A DNA stretch of 64,000 nucleotides from assembly GCF_014230315.1 (NCBI RefSeq), contig NZ_JACLAW010000001.1, positions 186,001 through 250,000 of the forward strand, written 5' to 3'. Positions 44,432-52,955 of this stretch are shown in pieces. The stretch's first letter is position 1, and each line of letters opens with the position of its first letter. The DNA comes from Novosphingobium flavum (lineage in GTDB: Bacteria; Pseudomonadota; Alphaproteobacteria; Sphingomonadales; Sphingomonadaceae). Below the pieces are notes generated by a model, which worked only from the letters and a program-made list of their open reading frames with translations, was not told where the DNA came from and ran no database searches. The translations under genes and the position numbers were made by a program.

Positions 44432-46902
44432 CAGCGATCCTCCGCCAGCTTGGCGACCGACAGGAACGCCTCCGGCGAAACCCGGATCGCCGCCCCGGTC
44501 GGGCAGGCGCGCACGCAGGCCGGGCCGCCCTCGATCCCCGAACACATGTCGCACTTGATCGCCTTCTTGGGCTGCTCCACGCCGCCGGCATTCTTCTTGC
44601 GCCACTTCTTGCTCGGCTCGCCCGGTCCCGGCCCGGCGCCAAAGAATACCCATGAGAGCAGCGAGGGCTTCTTCGGCGGCACCGCATCCATCCGGATCAC
44701 GCCATAGGGGCAGTTGCGCTGGCAATTCCCGCAGCCGATGCAGGTCTCGTCGATGAACACCTCGCCGTCCGGCCCGCGCCGGATCGCATTGGGCGGGCAA
44801 TCGGCCATGCAGTGCGGATGCTCGCAATGCCGGCAAGAGGTCGGCACATGCAGGTGAGCATAGGTCCGCCCCGCCTCGCGATTGAGGCGAGAGAGGCCGT
44901 CGTGGCTGTCAGCGCAAGCCTTCTCGCAATTGTCGCAGCCCACGCACAGCGTCTCGTCGATCAGCAGCGCGTCGGTCGCCTCGCCGATCCCGTTGTCGAT
45001 CAGGAACTGCGCGGTCTCGGAATACATGTCGACCGCGCCGGAGAAGCTGTCCTTGCGCCCCTCGATGAAGGCGTTGACCTCGCGCCGCTTGTCCATGTCG
45101 GCCCGCGCCTTGCGCAGCAGTTCGGGCTTCCTCGCCAGCAGCCGGGCAAAGGCCTCGCCCGGCAGGCGGATCACTTCGGAGCGGATCGCCGCCTTCACCG
45201 TGGCCGAGCGCGGGGCATGGTCGATCAGCGCCATCTCGCCCACATAGGATCCGGCCGGCACGTAGGAGAGGAACACCTGCTTGCCGCCCAGCGCCTTCTG
45301 CACGATCATCGAGCCGCGCCGGATGATATAGACGTCCTGCCCGCCGGGAGCGTCGGGAGAATCCCCCTCGGCCAGCACGACTTCCCCGGCGCGCACGGTC
45401 TTCACTTCCGCCCCTTCGACCAGTTCGGCCACGTCCTCGCGCGTCAGGCCCGAACCGAATATCTGGAGCAATTGCCGTTCGATCGAGATTCGCGTCACCG
45501 CGCGCCCTGCCGCCGGGGCCGTGGCGATCAGCTTGAGCGCGGCATTGCGCGATAGCTCCACCACGATCACCGGCTCCGCCGCGCGCACGGTCGCCCCGCG
45601 CCGCCGCCCGGAAATCAGGCCCACCTCGCCAAAGATCGAACCCTCGCCGATTCCCACCGTGACCGAGGGATCGGCCGGATTGACCTCCACCTTCACCGCG
45701 CCCTGCGCGATGCAGAACAGCGAGGAGCCGACCTCGAGACGCTCGAAAATCGCCTCGCCCGGCGCAAAGGGGCGCACCTCGCTGTCGAGCATCAGCTCGC
45801 GCAGCTGCAGCGCCGAAAGCTCGCGGAAAATCTCGATTCTAGAGCCGAACAGCGCCAGCCATTCGTCCACCGGGCGGCTGCCGGGCAGGGGGGCGAACTT
45901 CTCCGCCAGGATCGGCTCGTCGGCAGGCTTGAGCGCCGTGTTCCCGTTCAGGAACTCGACCACGTCATAGCCCTGGTTCATGCAGTGCTTGATCAGCGGA
46001 TAGCCCGCCAGGGCCCCGATCACGTGGATGCCGGGCTTGGTCGTCTCGAACACCGGGGAGAGCACCGGAAAGGCCTCGCGGTCCGGGCTGGTGAACTCGA
46101 TCCCGCAGCTTTCCACGAAAGCGCGCGGCGCCGCTGATCCCATCCGCGCGATGATCCGGTCGCAGGGGATCGTCTCCTGCCCGTCGCGCGTGTCGAGCAG
46201 CAGCTCGCCTTCACGCACTTCGGCGGGCGAGGTTTCCAGCCGGATCGCAATCCGCCCCGCCGCCGCCGCTTCCTGCAGCAGCTTGACGTTGGCCGCCTTG
46301 GCGCGGGCAAAGTCGGTCCCGCGATTGAGGATCGAGACAATGTTGCGCTGGGCCGGATCGGCCGCCAGCCCCAGCGCGTTTTCGATCCCTGCATCCCCGG
46401 TCCCCACCACCACGATATGCTCGTCGACATATTCGCCCGGATCGTCGAGCTGGTATTGCACGTGGGGCAGGTCCCCCCCTGGGCAGCGCATCGTGTTGGG
46501 ATTGCCCTGGGTGCCGATGGCGAAGATCACCGCCTCGGCCTCCACCACCGACTTGTCCTTCAGCGTCAGGGCAAAGGCACCCTTTTCGCCCTCGATCTTC
46601 ACCACTTCGGCCTTGTAGCGCACGGTCACGCCCGCCTCGGCGGCCTGCTCGTTCCACTTGCCGAGGATCGCCTCGCGCTTGCCCGCGTCAAAGTCGAAGT
46701 CCGACCGCAGCACCAGCGACGATGGCGTCGCCATCACGTGCTTGCCCTTCTGGTACTTGTAGATCGTGTCGGAGAGGTGGTCGGTCTTCTCGAGCAGGAC
46801 ATGGCTCATGCCCAGCGCGGCGGCACGCGCGGCGGCGCTCAGGCCGGCAGGGCCCGAACCGACAATAGCCACGCGCACACGATCCGCCACCTTGTCCCCC
46901 AC
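44431..46902 (-). CDS. FAD oxidoreductase with two cyclic-nucleotide-binding domains and four-cluster ferredoxin domain
   Basis: This 823-residue protein has an FAD/NAD(P)H region (VAIVGSGPAGLSAA at 11-24, HIVVVGTGDAGIENA about 160) without a CxxC redox pair. Two cNMP-binding domains follow (about 365-480 with GEGSIFGEVGLISGRRRGAT, about 490-610 with AGSYVGEMALIDHAPRSAT). A C-terminal HybA/NrfC-type ferredoxin has 16 cysteines in four groups (CVGCDNCEKAC, CRHCEHPHCMADC, CIGCGNCQRNC, CDMC...CVRAC). It probably takes electrons from NAD(P)H to the membrane cytochrome encoded next, under nucleotide control. The start is GTG at 46902, or possibly GTG at 46890, which has a better GGGGGA site. The gene is divergent from a CcmI-like gene. 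Confidence 0.9.
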   Translation of the reverse strand: MGDKVADRVRVAIVGSGPAGLSAAARAAALGMSHVLLEKTDHLSDTIYKYQKGKHVMATPSSLVLRSDFDFDAGKREAILGKWNEQAAEAGVTVRYKAEVVKIEGEKGAFALTLKDKSVVEAEAVIFAIGTQGNPNTMRCPGGDLPHVQYQLDDPGEYVDEHIVVVGTGDAGIENALGLAADPAQRNIVSILNRGTDFARAKAANVKLLQEAAAAGRIAIRLETSPAEVREGELLLDTRDGQETIPCDRIIARMGSAAPRAFVESCGIEFTSPDREAFPVLSPVFETTKPGIHVIGALAGYPLIKHCMNQGYDVVEFLNGNTALKPADEPILAEKFAPLPGSRPVDEWLALFGSRIEIFRELSALQLRELMLDSEVRPFAPGEAIFERLEVGSSLFCIAQGAVKVEVNPADPSVTVGIGEGSIFGEVGLISGRRRGATVRAAEPVIVVELSRNAALKLIATAPAAGRAVTRISIERQLLQIFGSGLTREDVAELVEGAEVKTVRAGEVVLAEGDSPDAPGGQDVYIIRRGSMIVQKALGGKQVFLSYVPAGSYVGEMALIDHAPRSATVKAAIRSEVIRLPGEAFARLLARKPELLRKARADMDKRREVNAFIEGRKDSFSGAVDMYSETAQFLIDNGIGEATDALLIDETLCVGCDNCEKACADSHDGLSRLNREAGRTYAHLHVPTSCRHCEHPHCMADCPPNAIRRGPDGEVFIDETCIGCGNCQRNCPYGVIRMDAVPPKKPSLLSWVFFGAGPGPGEPSKKWRKKNAGGVEQPKKAIKCDMCSGIEGGPACVRACPTGAAIRVSPEAFLSVAKLAEDR

Positions 46903-47045
46903 TCAGCCCGGCCCGCGCGCTTGCCCCCTGATTGCAATCGCGCATCGCCTGACGCAAACCCGCCCGATCAGGAAACGGATTCGATCTCGCTCCTGCGACA
47001 TTACCTGCGGGTCGTCGAATTGGAAGGGCAGGGGCAAGAATAACC

Positions 47046-47966
47046 ATGAACAATCCACGAATTGGCCGGCTTGTTCTTGGCGCCGCGGCGCTCATCCTCG
47101 GCTTCGCCGTGGTCTATACCGCAACGCGCAACAAGACGCCCGCCGCCCCGCCCGAAGCTGCCGCCAGCGCCAGTGCGGCCGACCCGCTCGCCGCGCTCGA
47201 ACAGGCCGCGCAAAACGCCCCGTCAGACCCGGCCGCCTGGCGCGCCCTCGGCTCCGGCCTGTTCAATGCCGGCCGCTTTGCCGAGGCTGCCAGCGCCTAT
47301 GAAAAGGCCGCCAACCTCGCGCCCAGCCTCGCCGTGGTCTGGTCCTCGCTCGGCGAAGCCCGCGTCATGGCCAGCAAGTCCGATCCCATGCCCGCCGAGG
47401 CCCTGTCCGCCTTCCGCAAGGCCGCCGGCATAGATCCGAAGGACCCGCGCGCTCGTTACTTCCTCGCCGTCAACCGCGATCTCACCGGCGATCACGAAGG
47501 CGCCATCACCGACTGGCTCGCCCTCCTGTCCGACACGCCCCCCGGCGCCCCGTGGGAAGCGGATCTCAGGCGCACGATCGAGCAGGTCGGCAAGATCCAC
47601 AAGATCGAGGTGGCAAGCCGCCTCGCCGCAGTCAGGCAGCCAGCTGCCCCCGCCGGACAGGGTCCGAGCGCCGATATGCCGCTCGCCGCCCAAGGCATCC
47701 CCGGCCCGACGACCGCCGACCTCAAGGCCGCCGCCGCGATCCCTCCCAGCCAGCAACGCCAGATGGCCGAAACCATGGTCGCCCGCCTCGAAAGCAAATT
47801 CGCCGCCGACCCGAAGAACGTCGACGGCTGGATCATGCTGATGCGCAGCCGCATCACGCTGGGTCAGCCCGACAAGGCCAGCGCCGCGCTGAAATCCGCC
47901 ATCGCCGCCAACCCGGCCCAGACCGCACGCATCCGGCAGGAGGCCGGGGTACTGGGAGTGCAGTAG
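47046..47966 (+). CDS. TPR protein, CcmI/CycH-like (cytochrome c maturation)
   Basis: This 306-residue protein has an N-terminal membrane anchor (LVLGAAALILGFAVVYTA) and TPR units (DPAAWRALGSGLFNAGRFAE, AASAYEKAANLAPSLAVVWS, EALSAFRKAAGIDPKDPRAR). The C-terminal part (QMAETMVARLESKFAADPKN, then VDGWIMLMRSRITLGQPDKA) is characteristic of CcmI-type chaperones, which present apocytochrome c for haem attachment. The other ccm genes are not here. Being divergent from a multihaem operon, it may be a dedicated maturation factor. Confidence 0.78.
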   Translation: MNNPRIGRLVLGAAALILGFAVVYTATRNKTPAAPPEAAASASAADPLAALEQAAQNAPSDPAAWRALGSGLFNAGRFAEAASAYEKAANLAPSLAVVWSSLGEARVMASKSDPMPAEALSAFRKAAGIDPKDPRARYFLAVNRDLTGDHEGAITDWLALLSDTPPGAPWEADLRRTIEQVGKIHKIEVASRLAAVRQPAAPAGQGPSADMPLAAQGIPGPTTADLKAAAAIPPSQQRQMAETMVARLESKFAADPKNVDGWIMLMRSRITLGQPDKASAALKSAIAANPAQTARIRQEAGVLGVQ

Positions 47967-47985
47967 AACTCTGCACCGCCGCACC

Positions 47986-48069
47986 CGTCATCCCAGGCCT
48001 GACCCGGGATCCCGCCTCGCCACCGTCGCGGAAAGGCAGCGGGGCCCCGGATCAAGCCCGGGGCGACGG
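47986..48069. repeat. Dispersed palindromic repeat, copy 2
   Basis: This matches 40720-40809 in order and orientation: CGTCATCCCAGGCCTGACCC, then a central CACCGTCGCGGAAAGGCAGC-like part and the closing arm GGGGCCCCGGATCAAGCCCG. It lies 20 bases after the CcmI-like stop and could end that transcript. Confidence 0.8.
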
Positions 48070-48131
48070 CTATCGAGCGGCCCGCGAATGCAGCGTGTGG
48101 CCGGAATGTTGGGGGAGAGGATGGATGTTGG

Positions 48132-48545
48132 TCATTGGAAAACTTCAACCGATTGGGCTTCACCGCTCATCCAATGCCGCGAGGATGAAGTGAAGAGCAG
48201 GGCGAAGGCAATTAGTTGGCCGATGGTTTGAAGGGCCGTTATGGCCCCCGATCCAAAAAGCAGTCCACTCGCGACTATCTTAAAAAGCACTGGAATACCA
48301 ATTACGAACATTGTTATAGAAATCCACATCGCCACCTTGCTGCGGCGACGCGATACAAGTAGCGTTAGTGTTCCGATCAGCAAATATGTAAATATTTGTA
48401 CGAAAACTATAAAAAATACTGGATTGGATTGCGTCGTCGCAACCAGATCTATAGCTCGGTTCCATCCGAAAAAATTCTGGATTACGCCGAGAATGAGTGT
48501 GCCAAATATGATGCGTTCAAAATATATAATTGATTGCGGTCGCAT
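48132..48545 (-). CDS. Small AT-rich gene for a four-helix membrane protein
   Basis: This 137-residue protein is preceded by GGGAGG seven bases from its ATG. It has about four membrane segments (FGTLILGVIQNFFGW, VFFIVFVQIFTYLLIGTL, MWISITMFVIGIPVLFKIV, IGQLIAFALLFTS). Base and codon use are clearly more AT-rich than in every neighbour (AAA, ATA and TTT codons are common), which suggests recent acquisition. It is bracketed by intergenic repeats. I do not recognise a specific family. Confidence 0.75.
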   Translation of the reverse strand: MRPQSIIYFERIIFGTLILGVIQNFFGWNRAIDLVATTQSNPVFFIVFVQIFTYLLIGTLTLLVSRRRSKVAMWISITMFVIGIPVLFKIVASGLLFGSGAITALQTIGQLIAFALLFTSSSRHWMSGEAQSVEVFQ

Positions 48546-48629
48546 GCTGCCCTCCCGATCGCCATAAGATAAACACTAGCTGGGCATCGCTCGCAATCGC
48601 GAAAGCGTTTTGAGCATCGGCTATGTCAA

Positions 48630-48676
48630 CAATGTCAGCGCACCCGGTCAGTCCGCTTTGGGGCGCAAAATCCGAA
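48630..48676. repeat. Second short intergenic repeat, copy 2
   Basis: CAATGTCAGCG, CCGGTCAGTCCGCTTT and CAAAATCCG correspond to the block at 40850-40905. The spacing between the blocks differs by a few bases. Confidence 0.5.
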
Positions 48677-48852
48677 AAGCCCGCCGACGCGCCCACCCTT
48701 TCCTACATCCGCCCCATTTGTCATTCTCACCGCGCGCGGCGCCCACGCCCCCGCGCTCTTTCAACCGTCCGCAAACCCGCTCAAGTTGGAGAAGTGTCAC
48801 CCATGCACTTTTCCGCAACCACCTGATTACACAAGAAACGCCCGTCCCGGCA

Positions 48853-48872
48853 GGGTGACACTCGTGTCACCC
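48853..48872. promoter_or_regulatory. Perfect 9-bp palindrome GGGTGACAC-TC-GTGTCACCC
   Basis: Both 9-base arms match exactly around two bases, and a third copy of the half-site lies at 48794-48802. It ends six bases from the stop codon of the minus-strand DUF5706 gene. It could be an operator for a dimeric regulator or a small terminator hairpin. Confidence 0.4.
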
Positions 48873-48877
48873 AAGGC

Positions 48878-49408
48878 TCACCCCAACACCCCCGCATATT
48901 CTGCCGCAAAGCACGCCATGGTCAGCGCCAGCCCCACCAGGAACACCCGGTAGGCATAGCCCAGCAGCCGGTATTTCTTCCGCGCCAGCACCAGACCGTT
49001 CTGGTGCATATCGCGCAGCATGGCCCGGTAGATTGCCTCGTCGTCGCCCAGCAGCGGCATGACCCGCGCCGCGAATTCCTCCTCGGAAAGCTTGGCGTAG
49101 ATCCCGAAGAACAGGATATTGTCCCGCTCCGAAACCGCGCCGTGCGGCTGCGCCACGGCGGGCATCAGCGCCGCAATGGTGAAGGCGGCCGAGAAAAAGG
49201 CGCTCACCCCCAGCACCAGCAGAGGCAGCGAGACATGGCCCCGGCTCGATTGCCCCACCGCCAGCGTAAAGACCACGAAGGTCGCGCCCATCAGGATGCT
49301 CGCCTTCTGATCCGCCATCTGGCTCAGCGTCAGGTTCGCCTGCAGCGCCGTGCGCACCAGGTGCGCCGCATTGGGCGTGAAGCTGCGCGGCGCCTCGCCC
49401 TCGGCCAC
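48878..49408 (-). CDS. DUF5706 / Pycsar-effector-like membrane protein
   Basis: The 176-residue protein shows the family start (LVRTALQANLTLSQMADQKA, then SILMGATFVVFTLAVG), a second membrane segment (LPLLVLGVSAFFSAAFTIAAL) and a C-terminal third one (YAYRVFLVGLALTMACFAAEY). The ADQKAxILxGAxFVVFT motif is that of DUF5706, the fold of the Pycsar transmembrane effector. Stand-alone copies are common in alphaproteobacteria and need not be defensive. No pyrimidine cyclase is adjacent. The stop of gdhA-side genes does not overlap: five bases separate it from the gdhA stop on the same strand. Confidence 0.72.
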   Translation of the reverse strand: MAEGEAPRSFTPNAAHLVRTALQANLTLSQMADQKASILMGATFVVFTLAVGQSSRGHVSLPLLVLGVSAFFSAAFTIAALMPAVAQPHGAVSERDNILFFGIYAKLSEEEFAARVMPLLGDDEAIYRAMLRDMHQNGLVLARKKYRLLGYAYRVFLVGLALTMACFAAEYAGVLG

Positions 49409-49412
49409 GGGG

Positions 49413-50768
49413 TCAGACCACCCCGAAGGCGAGCATCGCGTCGGCCACTTTCTTAAAGCCCGCGATATTGGCGCCCTTCACATAGTCGATATAGCCGCCG
49501 CCCTCGTCGCCATATTTCAGGCAGGACTTGTGAATGCCGCTCATGATGTCCTTGAGCATCTGCTGGAGTTCGTCCTCCTTCCATGACCGGCGCTCGGAAT
49601 TCTGGCTCATTTCAAGGCCCGAGACCGCCACCCCGCCGGCATTGGCCGCCTTGCCCGGGGCGTAGAGCAGCTTGGCCGCCTTGAACACATGAACCCCGTC
49701 AAGGTCGGTCGGCATGTTCGCCCCTTCCGAAACCGCGCGGCAGCCGTTGGCCACCAGCGTCCGCGCATCCTCGCCCAGCAGTTCGTTCTGGGTGGCACAG
49801 GGCAGGGCCACGTCGCACGGCACGCCCCACGGCGTCTTGCCCGCATGGAACGTCGCCCTGGGAAAGGCCGTGATATAGTCCTCGATCCGCCCGCGCCGGT
49901 GGGTCTTGTGGCTCTTCACCCAGTCGATCTTCTCCTGCGTGATCCCGTCGGCATCGTAGATGAACCCGCCCGAATCCGACAGGGTCAGCACCTTGCCGCC
50001 GAGCTGCACCACCTTTTCCGCGGCATGGGTCGCCACGTTGCCCGAGCCTGAGATCACCGCCGTCTTGCCGGTCAGGTCCTCGCCCTTCACCGCCAGCATG
50101 TTGGCGAGAAAATAGACCGCGCCATAACCCGTCGCCTCGGTCCGGATCAGCGATCCGCCCCATTCCAGCCCCTTGCCGGTCAGCACCCCGGTGAAATTGT
50201 TGGTGATGCGCTTGTACTGGCCGAACATGAAGCCGATCTCGCGCCCGCCCACGCCGATGTCGCCCGCCGGCACGTCCACGTCGGCGCCGATGTGGCGGTA
50301 AAGCTCGGTCATGAAGCTCTGGCAGAAGCGCATGATCTCGCGCACGCTCTTGCCCTTGGGGTTGAAGTTCGATCCCCCCTTGCCGCCGCCCATCGGCAGG
50401 CCGGTCAGCGCGTTCTTGAAGGTCTGCTCGAAAGCCAGGAACTTGAGCACGCTCTCGTTGACCGAGGGGTGGAACCGGATCCCGCCCTTGTAGGGCCCGA
50501 TCGCATTGTTGTTCTGCACCCGCCATCCGCGCTGCACCCGGATGTTGCCCTGGTCGTCCTCCCAGCACACGCGGAACGAGACGATCCGGTCCGGCTCGGC
50601 GATCCGGCGCAGGATCTGCTGGGCGTGGTATTCCTCCTTGTCCTCGATGAAATCGAAGATGTCCTCGGCCACTTCCTGCACCGCCTGGCAGAATTCCGGC
50701 TGATGCGGATTGCGGCGCGTCACGCCGTCCATGAACCCGTTGAGATCGACGTGATCGTTAAGCGCCAT
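49413..50768 (-). CDS. gdhA: NADP-specific glutamate dehydrogenase
   Basis: This 451-residue protein has the length and motifs of hexameric NADP-GDH: GGIRFHPSVNESVLKFLAFE, LPMGGGKGGSNFNPKGKS (glutamate and catalytic lysines), DVPAGDIGVGGREIGFMFG, VISGSGNVATHAAEKV (nucleotide-binding loop) and SEGANMPTDLDGV. It fixes ammonium onto 2-oxoglutarate. That links in function to the nitrate-to-ammonium genes at the window start, although they are 42 kb apart. It starts at an ATG with a GGGAGCAGG-like site upstream. Confidence 0.96.
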   Translation of the reverse strand: MALNDHVDLNGFMDGVTRRNPHQPEFCQAVQEVAEDIFDFIEDKEEYHAQQILRRIAEPDRIVSFRVCWEDDQGNIRVQRGWRVQNNNAIGPYKGGIRFHPSVNESVLKFLAFEQTFKNALTGLPMGGGKGGSNFNPKGKSVREIMRFCQSFMTELYRHIGADVDVPAGDIGVGGREIGFMFGQYKRITNNFTGVLTGKGLEWGGSLIRTEATGYGAVYFLANMLAVKGEDLTGKTAVISGSGNVATHAAEKVVQLGGKVLTLSDSGGFIYDADGITQEKIDWVKSHKTHRRGRIEDYITAFPRATFHAGKTPWGVPCDVALPCATQNELLGEDARTLVANGCRAVSEGANMPTDLDGVHVFKAAKLLYAPGKAANAGGVAVSGLEMSQNSERRSWKEDELQQMLKDIMSGIHKSCLKYGDEGGGYIDYVKGANIAGFKKVADAMLAFGVV

Positions 50769-50856
50769 GATCCTGCTCCCACTCGTCCGCCCCGATGCCG
50801 GAGCGTTATTTTGAACAGGATGATATGACTTTATCGCGGTAAGTATAGGCCCGATC

Positions 50857-51861
50857 TCAGGCAGAAAGCGTCCGCGTTTCGGCTATCGCCACGATGGCGC
50901 GCCGCCCGTCCGCGCGGTCCAGCTGGACCACCACGTCGATCACTTGCGCGGCATAGGCAAGGGTATCGCCCCGCGTCAGTCCGATCCCCGCCTGCAAGGC
51001 CATCAGCGCGATCTGCTCCAGCGCCCCGGCCGGGCTGTTGGCATGAACCGTGGAGAACGACCCCGGATGCCCGGTGTTGATCGCCCGCAGGAAACTCACC
51101 ACCTCGCGCCCGCGCAGCTCACCCAGCACGATCCGGTCGGGGCGCAGCCGCAGCGCTGCTTCCAGCAGGGTATCGGCCGTCACCCGCGCCTCGCCCAGCT
51201 CGCCCTTGACTGCGACCAGACCCACGCCGTTCTCGCCCGGCAGGCGCAGCTCGGGCGTATCCTCCACCAGAACCACCCGCTCGCCGCGCGGGATCTCGCG
51301 CAGCATGGCATTGAGGAAGGTCGTCTTGCCGGTCGAGGTCCCGCCCGAGATCAGCACCGTCCGCCGCCGCGCGATGCATTCGCGCAGATAGGCGATCGGC
51401 TCGGCCGCCGCATCGGGCAATGGCATGGCGCGCGCGGCGGCCAGCGGCCCGTGGTCATAGGCATCGAGCGGCAGGTCGAGCAGGCGGTGGCGGCGGATCG
51501 CCAGCGCCCAGTGCGCCCGCGTCGCCGGCGGCCCGCACAGCTGGATGCGCGCCTGCGGCATTCCCGGCTCGGCCGGCAGCACGGCCGAGAGCAACGGATG
51601 CTCACGGTTGATCCCCTGGTGGCTGACCCGCGCGACCTGCTCGGCCAGCCGCTGCAGCAGCAGGTCGGTCACCTCAGGCGCCTCGTGGCGCTGCATGGCG
51701 GGCAGGTGGGCATCCTCGATCCACACCTCGCCGGGGCGGTTGACGAGGATCTCGGTCACGCTTTCCCGCTCCAGCCACGGCCGCAGCGGGGCAAGATAGG
51801 CATCGAGATAGACCGAGCGCGCCGCCTCCGGCTCAAGCGCCACGACGCCCGCCGCGTTCAT
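50857..51861 (-). CDS. virB11: VirB11-type secretion ATPase
   Basis: This 334-residue AAA-like ATPase is the last gene of a VirB operon. Walker A is GGTSTGKTTFLNAML (about 172), an Asp-box region is LVEDTPELRL, Walker B is RIVLGELRG and the His box is GHPGSFSTVHANSPAGALEQ. The N-terminal domain has VTEILVNRPGEVWIED, typical of VirB11/TrbB. It powers pilus assembly or substrate transfer at the inner membrane. Its ATG overlaps the virB10 stop. Confidence 0.92.
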   Translation of the reverse strand: MNAAGVVALEPEAARSVYLDAYLAPLRPWLERESVTEILVNRPGEVWIEDAHLPAMQRHEAPEVTDLLLQRLAEQVARVSHQGINREHPLLSAVLPAEPGMPQARIQLCGPPATRAHWALAIRRHRLLDLPLDAYDHGPLAAARAMPLPDAAAEPIAYLRECIARRRTVLISGGTSTGKTTFLNAMLREIPRGERVVLVEDTPELRLPGENGVGLVAVKGELGEARVTADTLLEAALRLRPDRIVLGELRGREVVSFLRAINTGHPGSFSTVHANSPAGALEQIALMALQAGIGLTRGDTLAYAAQVIDVVVQLDRADGRRAIVAIAETRTLSA

Positions 51862-52952
51862 TCCGGCGAGACTTTCGAGAAATCGAGGTCGCGCGCGGTA
51901 AACACCCGGATCGGCTCGCCCTGCCGCACCCGCACGGTCGGGCCGATGTTGCCGCTCTGCCCCACCGCCGTGGCCGCGGCCGATTGCCCGCCGCCCAGCA
52001 CCAGTGTTGCACCGCCGCTGGCCACGGCCTGCAAGCCCCCCACCACGGACAGCAGCATGGCCGAGCCGAACCGCTCGAAGAAATGGGTGTCGACCTTGCC
52101 CGCAATCCCGGTCTCGCCGCCGAAGCCCACGGCCGGCGAGCCCAGCGCGACCGAGGCCCCGTCCGGCCGGATCAGGCGCGTCCAGATCACATAGGCGCGC
52201 TTCTGTCCGGCCTGCAGCCCGCTCTTGTACTGCCCGATCAGGCGTGAGGAACGCGGCACCAGCACGCGGCTGCCGTCGAACGAGCGCACGTCGGCCGAAA
52301 CCACGGCGCGGACATAGCCGGGCACGTCGGTGTCGATCGCCGTTTCCAGCACGGCGGGGATCAGCGTTCCCTGGCTCACCGTGGTCTTCGGGTTGATCCC
52401 GGCCGTGGCCACCGCCGCGCCATTGCCGGATACGCCAAGACGCGCGGCGAAATCGTCATTGCCGGCGCCGGACGGGATCGCCACCGGGAAAGCGGCAGGC
52501 GCGGCCATGCCGGGTGCGATCGGCGCGGCATAGGAACTGGCATCGAACACCACGGTGGGCGAGCCGAGCGGATTGCCCGCAGGCGCGGCCTGCCCGGCGG
52601 CGCTCACCGCCGCGCCGGGCTGCTGGGGCAGGGCTACGGCCCGGCGCGGCTGGATCGTGGTGATCGCCTGCGCCGGGACCGGCGGCGGCACATCCGCCCG
52701 GACCTGCGATGCGGCTGCCGCCGGAGCCTCACGCCGGCCATTCAGCGACCAGAAGGTCAGCGCCCCGATCAGGGCCACGAAAGCCACGCCGCCGAGCATG
52801 ACCAGCCCGTCCGATCCGCCGCGCCGCTGGGAAACTTGCGGCAGGGCGGTGCGGGTGGCGAGGTCGATGATCTCCGCGCCCTGGCCCTCGCGCGGATCGC
52901 CCTCGCCGGGCGGGAGCAGGCGGTTGGACTGGCGATTGGACTGGCGGGCCAT
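51858..52952 (-). CDS. virB10: VirB10/TrbI-type secretion channel protein
   Basis: This 364-residue protein has a short cytoplasmic head, one membrane segment (GLVMLGGVAFVALIGALTFW), a Pro/Ala-rich linker and the TrbI domain: VSQGTLIPAVLETAIDTDVP, YVRAVVSADVRSFDGSRVLV, PRSSRLIGQYKSGLQAGQKR and DTHFFERFGSAMLLSVVG. It bridges the inner and outer membranes as the core of the channel. It follows virB9 by three bases and overlaps virB11. Confidence 0.93.
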   Translation of the reverse strand: MARQSNRQSNRLLPPGEGDPREGQGAEIIDLATRTALPQVSQRRGGSDGLVMLGGVAFVALIGALTFWSLNGRREAPAAAASQVRADVPPPVPAQAITTIQPRRAVALPQQPGAAVSAAGQAAPAGNPLGSPTVVFDASSYAAPIAPGMAAPAAFPVAIPSGAGNDDFAARLGVSGNGAAVATAGINPKTTVSQGTLIPAVLETAIDTDVPGYVRAVVSADVRSFDGSRVLVPRSSRLIGQYKSGLQAGQKRAYVIWTRLIRPDGASVALGSPAVGFGGETGIAGKVDTHFFERFGSAMLLSVVGGLQAVASGGATLVLGGGQSAAATAVGQSGNIGPTVRVRQGEPIRVFTARDLDFSKVSPE

Positions 52953-52955
52953 CGG

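Larger units (their letters stand above)
48546..48877. other. Gene-free stretch with repeat remnants and a GTGTCACCC palindrome
   Basis: The 332 bases hold a copy of the short repeat (48630-48676), a C-rich stretch without a convincing ribosome-site-plus-frame, and three copies of GTGTCACCC (48794-48802 direct, and 48853-48872 as a palindrome). I see no gene here. Confidence 0.5.

Noticed and set aside
48878..49408. A complete Pycsar defence system
   Set aside because: No pyrimidine cyclase is adjacent. The only cyclase in the window is 26 kb away, is CHASE2-linked and looks ATP-specific.
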